A stretch of DNA of 64,000 nucleotides from positions 496,001 through 560,000 of the forward strand of contig NZ_JAIZEO010000001.1 of assembly GCF_024189315.1 (NCBI RefSeq), in the 5' to 3' direction. A program made the position numbers and the translations under genes. Below the pieces are notes generated by a model. It worked only from the letters and a program-made list of their open reading frames with translations, made no database searches and was not told where the DNA came from. Positions 56,201-64,000 of the stretch are shown here, in pieces. Numbering within the stretch: the first letter of the stretch is position 1; each line of letters begins with the position of its first letter. The stretch is from Halobacillus sp. A5 (GTDB taxonomy: Bacteria > Bacillota > Bacilli > Bacillales > Halobacillaceae).

Positions 56201-56349
56201 CCCGGGTAAGTGGTAGAAATAGTAGTTACGTTAACACTGATTTCAGGGATTTCACGTTTGGGAAGCTGGAAATATGTAAAAACCCCGGTAAAAATAAGGA
56301 TTATAATAAGAAGCCAGATCATTTTTCTATAAATTATCACCTGTTTCAT
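53296..56349 (-). CDS. RND-family (AcrB/SwrC-like) efflux transporter
   Basis: The 1,017-residue protein has the RND layout: one N-terminal helix, a large porter domain (about 35-320), helices 2-6, helix 7, a second large domain (about 540-830) and helices 8-12. TTYPGASPEEVE and GILVDDAIVVNENIQR (the TM4 proton-relay DD, near residue 400) are typical. It resembles SwrC of B. subtilis, which exports surfactin and other amphiphiles. No adaptor or outer-membrane gene is present, as expected for a Gram-positive. The ATG follows GGAGGTTCG. A 40-bp palindrome lies upstream. Confidence 0.92.
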   Translation of the reverse strand: MKQVIIYRKMIWLLIIILIFTGVFTYFQLPKREIPEISVNVTTISTTYPGASPEEVERAIINPVEEELLDISGIEELTSNSTKGFGTITASLSENADSDTVNNEIQQAAADASSSFPDQAEPPSINKGENSSPVAAYHMLADSHDELYKMRDTAVQWKEQLSAINGISDVEIKGIQDQKVTISLENNSLEEFQITPQQVIEAVEQELSPAAIGTEEDNEKRYQLSFEKYSELAEYEELAISIDGNGDPVTLGDIGDVGIENNEEEDLISFKGQSALTFTILADKGSNISALQEEIDKKIQSLSEDLPKQMTVDQFYTQSTVIDEVFSNLITSFAISLFAVVIILVIGLPLSSAVLAAAAIPISILIGLIPLPYIGVDLNQISVIGAIIAIGILVDDAIVVNENIQRRFQLGDSALEGTVNGVREVKKSIITSTLMIVFSFFPLTFISGSNGEFIRALPSLLIFTIIGSTFIALTLIPTVQFAKRRNLHNMRNTKTGLLSDLFKRIETGYADRLLPKIVKRPIRTGIAGIVVCVLLSLLVIRIPFEFFPAADRPEVTISVKFPQGTTIENSEAQLETMEEFITSNVDSVTETAVYTGSGLPNLFSETLSQSGENTGQLLVRVDREASSAVEFIRDWEKQLREEFPDAEIFLDTIVSGPPPSPPAELKLQGPDIDTLAEQAEAVKEHLEQLEDTEIVTIDTGTLQPIKQYEPDRELLAENNIPVETVSSQLQLANTGIPLGTFDNGNARLPVQLILEDNNNEKLALDDITIIGEAEDDAAPREFTLKEILSVNELEQIGVIPHLDGERTVTIEAYPLTGSESDFTASVQDDIDSLSEDLPEGYTLEETGQSDAQSDFFAEVSKLFVIVLFLIYGTIALQFNSLTMPFLVTSSIFIAVTGSIIGLFITNEPLSFLAVLGIVSLSGIVVRNSVILIEFIEQNKKSYSSIQQSIVEAGRARIRPILLTSITSIAALTPVIFTGDVLFKPLAISIVSGLLFSTSLTLILIPAFYLILDRIRSR

Positions 56350-56390
56350 TTCGAACCTCCATAATTAATAGTAGAAAAGATAATTCCAGT

Positions 56391-56430
56391 ATAAACTTAT
56401 TTTTGACACTTGTGTCAAAAATAAGTTTAT
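56391..56430. promoter_or_regulatory. 40-bp perfect palindrome, likely operator over RND/cdd promoters
   Basis: Arms ATAAACTTATTTTTGACAC (56391-56409) and GTGTCAAAAATAAGTTTAT (56412-56430) are exact reverse complements around TT. TTGACA occurs on both strands, at 56403-56408 (plus) and 56418-56413 (minus). On the minus strand TTTATA follows 17 nt later and TATACT 19 nt later. The TTGACAC-N2-GTGTCAA core looks like a TetR-family operator, but no regulator gene is adjacent. Confidence 0.7.
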
Positions 56431-56458
56431 CAATGTGCCAGGATTATAAAAAAGGTGA

Positions 56459-56928
<470 letters not shown>

Positions 56929-56929
<1 letters not shown>

Positions 56930-56960
56930 AAAGGCTGCCCTGATCTAGGCAGCCTTTTCT
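56929..56960 (+). terminator. Terminator of cdd
   Basis: AAAGGCTGCC pairs with GGCAGCCTTTT around an 8-nt loop, then TCTC. Confidence 0.85.
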
Positions 56961-56991
56961 CAATGGCAGAGTACCGGTGAAAGGAGAGCCT

Positions 56992-57558
56992 ATGAAAACT
57001 ATTGTTATCACGGGTTATAAACCTATGGAATTAGGTATTTTTAAAAACGATGATCCCAAAATTAACATCATTAAATCAGCTGTGAAGAAGAAACTTATCA
57101 ATCTAATTGATGAAGGGCTGCAATGGGTTATTATCTCTGGACAGATGGGGGTTGAACTTTGGACCGGAGAAGTGATAATTGAACTTAAAGAAGAGGATTA
57201 TGATATTAGCTTAGGAATATTACCTCCTTTTTCAAATCAGCAGTCAAGGTGGCCGGAAGCCATGCAGCTTGCTTATGAACAATTGATTGAACAGTGCGAT
57301 TTTTATAAAGAAATTTATGAAAAAAATTATGAAGGTCCTCATCAATTCAGGGCTAGAGATCAATTCTTTATCGAGCATTCAGATGGATGTGTAGTACTTT
57401 TTGATGAAGAAACCCCTGGCTCGCCCAAATATCTGATAGACTTAATTAAAAAATTTCAAGAGCACCATGATTATGTCCTCTTGTTTATTACCCCGTCAGA
57501 CTTGGAAGAGACGGCTGAAGAAATAAGGATGATGAACCCTGACTACTGGAGCCAGTAG
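56992..57558 (+). CDS. ypsA: YpsA (DUF1273, UPF0398)
   Basis: This 188-residue protein of the SLOG/Rossmann group has a beta-alpha-beta start (VITGYKPMELGIF) and the conserved ISGQMGVELWTGEV (about residues 50-63) and FSNQQSRWPE, which form the nucleotide pocket in YpsA structures. Overproduction affects cell division in B. subtilis and Staphylococcus. It is next to gpsB, as in many Bacillota. The ATG follows AAAGGAGAG. Confidence 0.92.
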   Translation: MKTIVITGYKPMELGIFKNDDPKINIIKSAVKKKLINLIDEGLQWVIISGQMGVELWTGEVIIELKEEDYDISLGILPPFSNQQSRWPEAMQLAYEQLIEQCDFYKEIYEKNYEGPHQFRARDQFFIEHSDGCVVLFDEETPGSPKYLIDLIKKFQEHHDYVLLFITPSDLEETAEEIRMMNPDYWSQ

Positions 57559-57670
57559 CAGGGTAAACTGTGAATATGAACAGAAGTGCCTGCTGGAAAC
57601 AAATATAAAATTGACAATACTCTCTGGATTTGAAAAAATATAAGTAATGTGCTGAACAGAGGTGATAAAA

Positions 57671-57991
57671 ATGAGTGGAGATAAGTACAATTTAGATGGA
57701 AAAGCTATTTTAGAAAAAGATTTCAAAACATCAATGCGAGGATATAACCAAGAAGAAGTGGATGAATTCTTAGACATTATCATTCAAGACTATGAAAAAT
57801 TCCAAAAAGAAATTGAACAGCTTCGGAGCGAGAACAACCGGTTAAAAAAATACTCTTCACGTGATGAAGCGCCGACACAACGCACACGACCTGTCAATAA
57901 TACTCAAAATCATCAAGTAAATTACGATATTCTTAAACGCGTCTCTAACCTTGAAAAAGCAGTGTTTGGAAAGAAATACGCTGAAGAGTAA
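57671..57991 (+). CDS. gpsB: GpsB, cell division and wall-synthesis coordinator
   Basis: GpsB is a DivIVA-like adaptor that moves PBP1 (the ponA product) between septum and side wall. The 106 residues have the N-terminal membrane- and PBP-binding domain (ILEKDFKTSMRGYNQEEVDEFLD, about 13-35), a coiled coil (to about 65), a linker and the C-terminal trimer helix (VSNLEKAVFGKK). The ATG at 57671 follows AGAGGTGAT. Confidence 0.95.
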   Translation: MSGDKYNLDGKAILEKDFKTSMRGYNQEEVDEFLDIIIQDYEKFQKEIEQLRSENNRLKKYSSRDEAPTQRTRPVNNTQNHQVNYDILKRVSNLEKAVFGKKYAEE

Positions 57992-58067
57992 CCAAAAAAT
58001 AACAGGTGATTTTTAGATTAGAATATGCTATTATAGTAGGACTTGCTTTCAATAGCAAAAAACAATG

Positions 58068-58469
58068 AATATTGAATACTCGGGTAATCGCTGCATTGGT
58101 TATCTATGCAGAGGAAAGTCCATGCTCGCACAAGCTGAGATGCTTGTAGTGTTCGTGCTTGACGAAATCATAAGTCAAGGTAGCTTAAAAGCTGACGGCA
58201 GGGAAAATACCTACGTTCTTTTTGGATAAGGTATGACTACCTTGAAAGTGCCACAGTGACGAAGCTGAAATAGAAATATTTCAGGTGGAACGAGGTAAAC
58301 CCCGCGAGCGAGCAACCCAAATTAAGGTAGGGGCACTTTTGGATGGGAATTCAACCTGAAAAAAGGCCGCGTAAAGCGGCAGATAGATGGTTACCACCGG
58401 AGTACGAGGTTGACCACCGCTTGCAGTACTAAGGAACAGAACATGGCTTACAGAGTATTCAATCGGTCA
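58068..58469 (+). ncRNA. rnpB: RNase P RNA, type B
   Basis: This is the catalytic RNA that matures tRNA 5' ends. The universal core is clear: GAGGAAAGTCCATGCTCGCAC near 58112, GAAAGTGCCACAGTGACGAAG near 58243, GTAAACCCCGCGAGCGAG near 58297, and AGATAGATGGTTACC near 58380 with ACAGAACATGGCTTACAG near 58435. The P1 ends TTGAATACTC (58072-58081) and GAGTATTCAA (58453-58462) pair perfectly. The layout is that of B. subtilis type B. Ends are estimated to within a few bases. Confidence 0.97.
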
Positions 58470-58484
58470 TTGATCATCACAGAA

Positions 58485-58530
58485 AACCCTTCTCAAAAAG
58501 CCAATTGCTTTTTAGAAGGGTTATTTTTTT
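58485..58530 (+). terminator. Terminator of rnpB
   Basis: AACCCTTCT pairs with AGAAGGGTT and inner AAAAAGC with GCTTTTT, followed by ATTTTTTT. Confidence 0.93.
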
Positions 58531-58579
58531 GAATATGAAACAGTACAATAAATCGTTGCAGCATACTAGGAGGTAAAGG

Positions 58580-59716
58580 ATGTCACCAAAAGTTACATTA
58601 ATTGCAACTGCAGCCATGGGGATAGAAGCATTTGTGGCTAGAGAAGTCAAAGCCCTCGGCTATGAAGAGGTAAAGGTTGAAAATGGACGTGTTATATTTG
58701 AAGCGCCTGTTTCTGCTATTCCAAGAGCTAATTTGTGGCTTCGAACAGCTGACAGAGTACGGTTATTAGTCGGAAGGTTTAAAGCATTCAGCTTTGATGA
58801 GCTGTTTGAAAGCACAAAAGCATTGCCCTGGGAACAATTCATAACGGAAGATGGTGAATTTCCGGTTGTAGGGAAATCTGTTAAATCGAAACTATACAGC
58901 GTCCCTGATTGTCAGGCAATCGTTAAAAAAGCGATTGTGGAAAGGTTAAAGCAAAAATACGGAGTAGCTTCTATTTTAAAAGAAACAGGAGCATTTCACC
59001 GAGTTGAAGTTGCCATTCACAAAGATGAAGTGTTACTTACCATAGATACATCAGGAAGTGGGTTACACAAGCGGGGATATCGAGTAGGTCAGGGTGAAGC
59101 ACCATTAAAAGAGACACTGGCAGCCGCATTAATTCAGACGACAAACTGGAAGCCGGATATGCCTTTCGTAGACCCTTTCTGCGGGTCTGGAACTATTCCG
59201 ATTGAAGCAGCCTTAATCGGGCAGAATATTGCTCCGGGCTTTAATAGAGAGTTTGCCTCAGAAAACTGGGGATTTATTGATGAATCTCTGTGGGAGGAAG
59301 CGTTTCAAGAAGCAGAAGACTGTGCCCATTATGATCAGCCATTAGACATCACAGGATCCGACATTAGTCATGAAATGATTGATATTGCCAAAACGAATGC
59401 CATAGAAGCTGGTCTTGGAGACTTAGTGAAATGGAAGCAAATGCAGGTGAAGGATTTTAACCCGAGAAAAGGTAATGGTTATCTTATCGGCAACCCTCCT
59501 TATGGCGAAAGGATGGGGGATAAGGAAGAAGTTGAAAACATGTATCGGGACTTAGGCACCATTATGAGAGATTATCCTTCCTGGAGTGTATATATCTTAA
59601 CTTCCAACGAAAACTTTGAAGGTTTGTATGGACGTGAAGCAACGAAGAAGCGGAAATTATTTAATGGATTTATTAAAACGGACTACTATCAATTCTTCGG
59701 CAAAAACATTAAATAG
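58580..59716 (+). CDS. ypsC: THUMP-domain RNA methyltransferase (RlmL/YpsC family)
   Basis: This 378-residue SAM-dependent methyltransferase starts with a ferredoxin-like and THUMP RNA-binding part (about 1-160). The Rossmann domain follows, with DPFCGSGTIPIEAALIG (about 196-212) and the catalytic NPPYGERMGD (about 310-319). Homologues methylate guanosine in 23S rRNA, but the exact site for this protein cannot be read from sequence. The ATG follows AGGAGGTAAAGG. Confidence 0.93.
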   Translation: MSPKVTLIATAAMGIEAFVAREVKALGYEEVKVENGRVIFEAPVSAIPRANLWLRTADRVRLLVGRFKAFSFDELFESTKALPWEQFITEDGEFPVVGKSVKSKLYSVPDCQAIVKKAIVERLKQKYGVASILKETGAFHRVEVAIHKDEVLLTIDTSGSGLHKRGYRVGQGEAPLKETLAAALIQTTNWKPDMPFVDPFCGSGTIPIEAALIGQNIAPGFNREFASENWGFIDESLWEEAFQEAEDCAHYDQPLDITGSDISHEMIDIAKTNAIEAGLGDLVKWKQMQVKDFNPRKGNGYLIGNPPYGERMGDKEEVENMYRDLGTIMRDYPSWSVYILTSNENFEGLYGREATKKRKLFNGFIKTDYYQFFGKNIK

Positions 59717-59728
59717 GGGGATTGTCTT

Positions 59729-61222
59729 TTGACTCAATTAACGGAGAATCGTTTTTGGGAATTATTAAAGGAGCAGTCAGCATATGAGGAAGCAATCGGG
59801 TTAATGGCGTGGGATTTACGCACGAAAGCACCCAAAAAAGGAATGGAGAATCGGTCGGAAGTTATAGGAGTCCTTGCACAGCAGGTTCATGAAATACAGA
59901 CAAGTGACGAGATGCGGGAGTTAATCGAAACATTAAAACAACACGAGGCCTCTCCTAAACTACTCGCTGCTTTAGACAATTCAAAAGAAACGTATGAACG
60001 GACGAAGAAAATTCCGACAAGATTATATAGAGAATTCGTAACACTGCAGACCTCATCAGAATCAAAATGGGCGGAAGCGAAAGAAAACAATGATTTTAAG
60101 AGCTTCCAGCCTTATCTTGAAGAATTAGTTCGTTATAATCAGGAATTTGCACGATTATGGGGGTTTGAGGAGCATATTTATGACGCTCTGCTACACAATT
60201 ACGAGCCGGGTGTAACAGTAGCGAAACTTGATCAAGTCTTCCCTAAAGTAAGAGACGAATTGACGAATTTATTATCTAAAATTCAGACCTCCAGTATAAA
60301 GCCTGACTCCACTTTACTTACAGGCCATTTCCCTAAAAAAATGCAGGAACAATTCAGTGAAGAAATTCTTAAGCGGATGTGTTATGACTTTGAAGCAGGC
60401 CGTCTGGACGAGACGATTCACCCATTTGCTATCGGTTTAAATGTAAACGATGTTCGCGTAACAACTAAGTATGATGAAAAGGATTTTCGTACAGCCGTGT
60501 TTGGGACCATTCATGAGGGAGGACATGCTCTCTATGAGCAAAACATAGATCCTGATTTATCGTTTACTCCTTTAGCTGACGGGACCTCCATGGGACTTCA
60601 TGAATCTCAATCTTTATTTTGGGAAAATTTTATTGCAAGGAGCCGGGAGTTTTGGGAGAAGCATTACAATCTTTTCCAGACTTTTGCTCCAGAGCGGTTC
60701 CAGCAAGTAGCACTGGATGATTTTTTTCTAGCTGTAAACGAGATAAAACCCTCACTCATTCGAATTGAGGCTGATGAACTAACCTACTGTCTTCATATTA
60801 TGGTGCGTTATGAATTGGAGAAAGGGTTAATCAGTGGAGATATTCAAGTTCACCAGCTGCCGGAATTATGGAATGAGAAAATGGAGTCGTATTTAGGAAT
60901 TACACCTTCAAACGACTCAGAGGGAGTTCTGCAGGATATTCACTGGGCTGGAGGAGACTTTGGATATTTTCCTTCTTATGCTTTAGGGTACATGTATGCT
61001 GCACAGTTCAATAGAGCGATGGAGAAAGAGGTAGATGTAGCAGGTGCTGTGAAGTCAGGGGAGTTTGAAGTTATTAAGAAATGGCTTTCCAAGCGAATTC
61101 ATAAGTATGGTAAGACGAAGAAACCTCTAGCTATTCTTGAAGAAGTAACTGGAGAAGGCTTAAATCCTGATTATCTCGTTGCGTATTTAACAGAAAAATA
61201 CAAGAAAATTTACCAGTTTTAA
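59729..61222 (+). CDS. ypwA: Metal-dependent carboxypeptidase, M32 family
   Basis: The 497-residue peptidase is almost all helical. Its zinc site is HEGGH (about residues 263-267), preceded by FGTIHE, with a downstream Glu in LHESQSLFWEN and the M32 signature FYPSY-like DFGYFPSYALGYMYAAQ. It trims C-terminal residues from peptides in the cytosol. The TTG start follows GGGGGATTG and is 12 nt after ypsC, so the two are likely co-transcribed. Confidence 0.94.
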   Translation: MTQLTENRFWELLKEQSAYEEAIGLMAWDLRTKAPKKGMENRSEVIGVLAQQVHEIQTSDEMRELIETLKQHEASPKLLAALDNSKETYERTKKIPTRLYREFVTLQTSSESKWAEAKENNDFKSFQPYLEELVRYNQEFARLWGFEEHIYDALLHNYEPGVTVAKLDQVFPKVRDELTNLLSKIQTSSIKPDSTLLTGHFPKKMQEQFSEEILKRMCYDFEAGRLDETIHPFAIGLNVNDVRVTTKYDEKDFRTAVFGTIHEGGHALYEQNIDPDLSFTPLADGTSMGLHESQSLFWENFIARSREFWEKHYNLFQTFAPERFQQVALDDFFLAVNEIKPSLIRIEADELTYCLHIMVRYELEKGLISGDIQVHQLPELWNEKMESYLGITPSNDSEGVLQDIHWAGGDFGYFPSYALGYMYAAQFNRAMEKEVDVAGAVKSGEFEVIKKWLSKRIHKYGKTKKPLAILEEVTGEGLNPDYLVAYLTEKYKKIYQF

Positions 61223-61284
61223 ATAGAAAACGTGTGCAGTTTTTTTAAGGCCGTCGAGTTCTCAATGTTCTTTTTTATACTCTG

Positions 61285-61314
61285 AGAGGAAACTTAAGCA
61301 GTTTCCTCTTTTTA
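61285..61314 (+). terminator. Terminator after the M32 carboxypeptidase
   Basis: A perfect stem, AGAGGAAACT with AGTTTCCTCT, has a 5-nt loop and is followed by TTTTATA. Confidence 0.9.
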
Positions 61315-61374
61315 TATTAAACAGGATAATTTATGAAGATTATGCCACCTTAATGAATAAAGAGGTGGAATTCT

Positions 61375-62460
61375 ATGGCTTATATCATATCGTGTGGACT
61401 TAAAGAAGCAGAATTTAATTATGAGCAGTCAGACATTCAGCATCTGATTGAACAGATCTTTCCCTTAAAAGAATCGGATAAAAAGAAATTAATGCCTGTT
61501 TTTAATAATAGTGATATTACTTATAGACAACTTGCTTTTCCGTTAAACTGGTATAGAGAAGAACGACAACTTAAAGAAGTAAACGAAGCGTACTGTGATA
61601 AAGTAATTGATTATAGTAAGCAGGCAGTTCTAAAATGTTTATCGAATCCTTCTTACTTAGTAAAAAGCATCAACACTGAGGAAATAGATCATATCTTATT
61701 TGTGTCTTCGACAGGGATCTCCACCCCGACCATTGATGCTTATTTAATTGATGAGCTTGGGTTACGGGAAGATGTGAAAAGAACACCAATTTTTGGACTG
61801 GGCTGTGCCGGGGGTACAAGTGCAGTAGGGAAAGCTTTTGATATTCTTAAAGGCTCCCCCAAAAGCAACATATTAGTCATCTGTGTAGAGCTGTGCAGTG
61901 TTACTTTTCAACATAACGATGCAAGAGTAAGTAATTTTGTCGGTTCAGCATTGTTTGGTGATGGTGCCTCGTGTCTTTTGTTAGCCGGGGAAGAATCACA
62001 GCTTCTTAAATATCGAGCTTCCCCCATCCCTAAAGTAACCTCATCGAGTACGAAAACCAAACCTAATAGTCAGTCCGTAATGGGGTGGAGAGTAGTCAAC
62101 ACAGGTTTTGAAGTCATCTTTAAAAAAAGCATACCTAAATTGGTTAAAACTTTCTGGAAAGAGCATATAGAAGAACGAATCGCCGAATTGGACATAAAGG
62201 TAGAGGAAATGCCTTTCATTGTGGCTCATCCCGGGGGTAGGAAAGTAATCGAAGCTTTTGTCTCTACACTGGGAGTTGATGAAAAACTGGTGATGGATTC
62301 AAAAGCTATATTACAGCAGCATGGCAATATGTCATCTCCCACCGTTCATTTTGTTCTGAATAGAATTATGGAGACAAAGCCCGCTTCAGGTACAAAATCT
62401 TTTATGACTTCCCTTGGGCCCGGCTTTACTTCTGAGATTGTTAGTCTGGAGTGGAAATAA
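61375..62460 (+). CDS. bcsA: Type III polyketide synthase (alkylpyrone synthase, BcsA/BpsA-like)
   Basis: This chalcone-synthase-like enzyme has 361 residues. The catalytic triad is visible: Cys in GLGCAGGTSA (about 144), His in VAHPGGRKV (about 284) and Asn in HGNMSSPTV (about 317). Bacillus BpsA extends fatty acyl-CoA with malonyl units to alkylpyrones. The partner methyltransferase gene begins 2 nt after the stop. The ATG has a modest GAGGTGG site. Confidence 0.94.
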   Translation: MAYIISCGLKEAEFNYEQSDIQHLIEQIFPLKESDKKKLMPVFNNSDITYRQLAFPLNWYREERQLKEVNEAYCDKVIDYSKQAVLKCLSNPSYLVKSINTEEIDHILFVSSTGISTPTIDAYLIDELGLREDVKRTPIFGLGCAGGTSAVGKAFDILKGSPKSNILVICVELCSVTFQHNDARVSNFVGSALFGDGASCLLLAGEESQLLKYRASPIPKVTSSSTKTKPNSQSVMGWRVVNTGFEVIFKKSIPKLVKTFWKEHIEERIAELDIKVEEMPFIVAHPGGRKVIEAFVSTLGVDEKLVMDSKAILQQHGNMSSPTVHFVLNRIMETKPASGTKSFMTSLGPGFTSEIVSLEWK

Positions 62461-62461
62461 A

Positions 62462-62959
62462 ATGTGGTTATTTCTCTTTTTAGTCAGCCAGCGTTTAGTA
62501 GAACTGGTGATCGCGTGGCGGAATAAAAAATGGATGCTTAAAAGAGGAGGAAAGGAAGTAGAGGCCGGCCATTATCATCTGTTCATCTGGCTACATGCTC
62601 TCTTTTTTACGGCCTTATTTGCTGAGTGGTACTTCCTTAAAGAGGAAACGTTATGGCTTGCTCCCTTTTTAATGATTTCCTTTTTAATTTTACAAGCCTT
62701 AAGAATATGGTGCATTGCTTCACTCGGGAGAAAATGGAACACTAGAATTATCGTTATTCCTGGAGAGCCGCTTATAGAAAGAGGCCCCTACCAATTTGTT
62801 AAACATCCCAACTATGTGATCGTCTTTTTTGAACTTCTCATTATCCCTCTTATTTTTCAAGCTTTTGTAACCGCCGTAATCTTTCCTTTGCTTCATCTTA
62901 TAGTTCTAAGTGTACGCATACCTGCAGAGGAAAGAGCGTTATCAGGTGATTTCGAATGA
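62462..62959 (+). CDS. ypbQ: YpbQ/BpsB, isoprenylcysteine carboxyl methyltransferase family
   Basis: This 165-residue membrane protein has about four to five helices and the ICMT signature in its C-terminal half: ERGPYQFVKHPNYV (about 107-120), then a PAEERAL glutamate motif. In B. subtilis BpsB O-methylates the alkylpyrones made by BpsA. The ATG at 62462 follows CTGGAGTGG inside the end of bcsA. A longer frame from 62414 has no site. Confidence 0.92.
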   Translation: MWLFLFLVSQRLVELVIAWRNKKWMLKRGGKEVEAGHYHLFIWLHALFFTALFAEWYFLKEETLWLAPFLMISFLILQALRIWCIASLGRKWNTRIIVIPGEPLIERGPYQFVKHPNYVIVFFELLIIPLIFQAFVTAVIFPLLHLIVLSVRIPAEERALSGDFE

Positions 62960-63068
62960 TTGATAGTTTTACCGATTTTAAGCCAGGTGATTCCCACTTG
63001 GTTTATTATTTTGTATACTGGGGTAGAAAGAATTTTGTCGAAATAGGGTAATAGATAAGGAGACTGTT

Positions 63069-63371
63069 ATGAAGCCATCTCACTCATTAGCTTATTATTT
63101 GGAAGACTTATGGTCGAGGGGGTTTAAGTTGTCGGATGAACATGTGCGCTTTATTTATTTTGGTAAAAACTCTACAAATACAGAAGACTGGAAAGTGATT
63201 TTAGCTCTTCAAATGACTTTAAAATTTCAGCAGAAATTTGACCCCAGCTTTTACATAAGTGTGTTGGAGCTTATAGCTGATAAGGGCGTAACATCTAAAA
63301 AAACTGCTTATCAAACACTTGAAAAAAGAGGATTTTCTAATATGGAGACTAAAAGAAGAACCAGCCACTAG
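63069..63371 (+). CDS. Small conserved protein, possibly DUF6123
   Basis: The 100-residue soluble protein begins MKPSHSLAYYLEDLWSRGFK and has LSDEHVRFIYFGKNSTNTEDW (about 21-41), a pattern I loosely associate with DUF6123 of Bacillaceae. The rest is predicted helix. The ATG follows AAGGAGA. No function can be given. Its stop lies in the loop of the following terminator. Confidence 0.65.
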   Translation: MKPSHSLAYYLEDLWSRGFKLSDEHVRFIYFGKNSTNTEDWKVILALQMTLKFQQKFDPSFYISVLELIADKGVTSKKTAYQTLEKRGFSNMETKRRTSH

Positions 63372-63391
63372 CTGCTGGTTTTCCCTTTTTT
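63359..63391 (+). terminator. Terminator overlapping the end of the 63069 gene
   Basis: AACCAGC pairs with GCTGGTT around an 8-nt loop that contains the TAG stop, followed by TTCCCTTTTTT. Confidence 0.8.
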
Positions 63392-63468
63392 CAACCCTCA
63401 GCCCTGCAATCTTTTTCCTTCCGCACGCAAAGGGATATAAAATACTAGTAGTAGAGAAACCCCTTCTG

Positions 63469-63852
63469 CTACTGATTCTTCTTTAATTCCTTTCTGGCTA
63501 ACGCGTCCGCGTGTTTATTATCCTTATCAGGAATCCATTTATAAAATACATAAGAGAAATTCCCATGTAATTCTAATATTTGTTTAAGAAGGGGAGAGTA
63601 CACCGGGTTCCTGCAATGCTCAGCATCAGCTGAACGCACGACAAGCTGGGAATCACTCCGAATAGAGATGATTTCCCCTGCGAAATGGTCTTTGCAATAT
63701 AGTAAGGCATGAATAACAGCTAAAAATTCAGCTTCGTGATTTGAGCATACTCCTAGATACTTACTAAATTGATGATGCTCTTTAATATAAATACCAGCTG
63801 CACTTGCTCCCGGATTGCCGGCAGTCGCTGCGTCAGTGTAAACTTCTATCAT
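63469..63852 (-). CDS. RNase HI-like protein (YpdQ/YpeP type)
   Basis: The 127-residue protein has the RNase H fold. The four acidic active-site residues are in place: D7 (VYTDAA), E42 (NHEAEF), D67 (IRSDSQL) and D116 (HADALAR). It lacks the basic handle of E. coli RNase HI. B. subtilis YpdQ and YpeP are of this kind, and not all such proteins are proven active nucleases. The ATG follows AAGGAG on the minus strand. Confidence 0.88.
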   Translation of the reverse strand: MIEVYTDAATAGNPGASAAGIYIKEHHQFSKYLGVCSNHEAEFLAVIHALLYCKDHFAGEIISIRSDSQLVVRSADAEHCRNPVYSPLLKQILELHGNFSYVFYKWIPDKDNKHADALARKELKKNQ

Positions 63853-64000
63853 TTATAAAACTCCTTCTTAACAAGAATGGAAGGATTTTGCTGCACGATA
63901 TTTCAAAATCCAGCTAAATAGACCCTGCCTGGCAGCTATCCGATCATTTAGTCCTACACAACTTCATAGAATAACTATGTGTATATGTTGCTCATACTAT
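63853..64000. other. Right-edge gap with one small hairpin
   Basis: No ORF with a ribosome binding site is seen on either strand up to the window edge. GGATTTTG and CAAAATCC (about 63891-63919) form an 8-bp stem upstream of the RNase H-like gene. Confidence 0.4.

Noticed and set aside
57611-57644. TTGACA upstream of gpsB with TATAAG
   Set aside because: Spacing is 22 nt. The -10 at proper spacing (AAAAAT) is weak, so I did not list a promoter.

Overview
This window is a chromosomal segment of an endospore-forming member of the Bacillaceae. Gene content and order follow the Bacillus subtilis region from prsW through the aro supraoperon, qcrABC, dinG, ponA/recU and rnpB to the alkylpyrone genes. 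Spore genes (sleB, ypeB, spoIVA, sspM, a spoVIF-like gene), TRAP (mtrB), RecU, DnaD and a type B RNase P RNA all support this. A moderate halophile of the Halobacillus/Thalassobacillus/Virgibacillus group is my inference. It rests on extremely acidic extracytoplasmic tails on QcrC and PonA, and on a dispersed repeat (opening AAAGAGGCTGGGACATAAG) that I recall from that group. No rRNA, tRNA, CRISPR, IS element or prophage was seen.

Layout. 1-3,180: asparaginase start (minus), prsW, and the germination pair sleB-ypeB. 3,315-8,333: ypfA, cmk, plsC, ypfD (S1-like), fni and yphA. 8,510-13,978: der, gpsA, a spoVIF-like gene, yphE, yphF and spoIVA. 14,338-18,076: hbs, mtrB, then hepS-menG-hepT (menaquinone side chain and ring methylation) and ndk. 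18,215-25,208: cheR and the aromatic operon aroC-aroB-aroH-hisC-tyrA-aroA. The trp genes that sit inside this operon in B. subtilis are absent. 25,269-28,550: an unrecognised protein, then ypiA, ypiB and ypiF. 28,680-33,798: the menaquinol:cytochrome c reductase qcrABC, ypjA, ypjB, a zinc metallopeptidase and ypjC (minus). 33,945-40,891: ypjD, dapB, mgsA, bshA, cca, birA and panBCD, tightly packed. 41,027-48,530: dinG, ypmA, ypmB, aspB, asnS, dnaD and nth. 48,573-52,201 (minus): ponA, recU and sspM. 52,328-57,991: a small coiled-coil protein, yppE, a dispersed repeat, an RND exporter (minus), cdd, ypsA and gpsB. 58,068-63,852: rnpB, ypsC, an M32 carboxypeptidase, the alkylpyrone pair bcsA-ypbQ, a small unknown and an RNase HI-like gene (minus).

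Functional links. fni, hepS, hepT and menG supply menaquinone and qcrABC oxidises it. cmk, plsC and gpsA serve nucleotide and phospholipid synthesis. ponA, gpsB and ypiB (ReoY) act on cell-wall growth. sleB, ypeB, spoIVA, ypjB, sspM and the spoVIF-like gene serve the spore. Candidate sporulation sigma-factor promoters are visible upstream of sleB, spoIVA, ypjB and sspM.

Most unusual items: (1) the unknown gene at 25,269, which looks like an amidohydrolase fold without its metal ligands and whose start codon lies inside a 14-bp perfect hairpin; (2) a 40-bp perfect palindrome between the RND exporter and cdd that contains TTGACA on both strands; (3) a promoter-terminator unit with no ORF at 11,225-11,332; (4) a possible leader peptide before recU; (5) dnaD, whose only strong ribosome binding site points at an ATC codon; (6) missing trp, mtrA (folE) and bshB1 genes in otherwise conserved operons; (7) a dispersed repeat that supplies the yppE stop codon.
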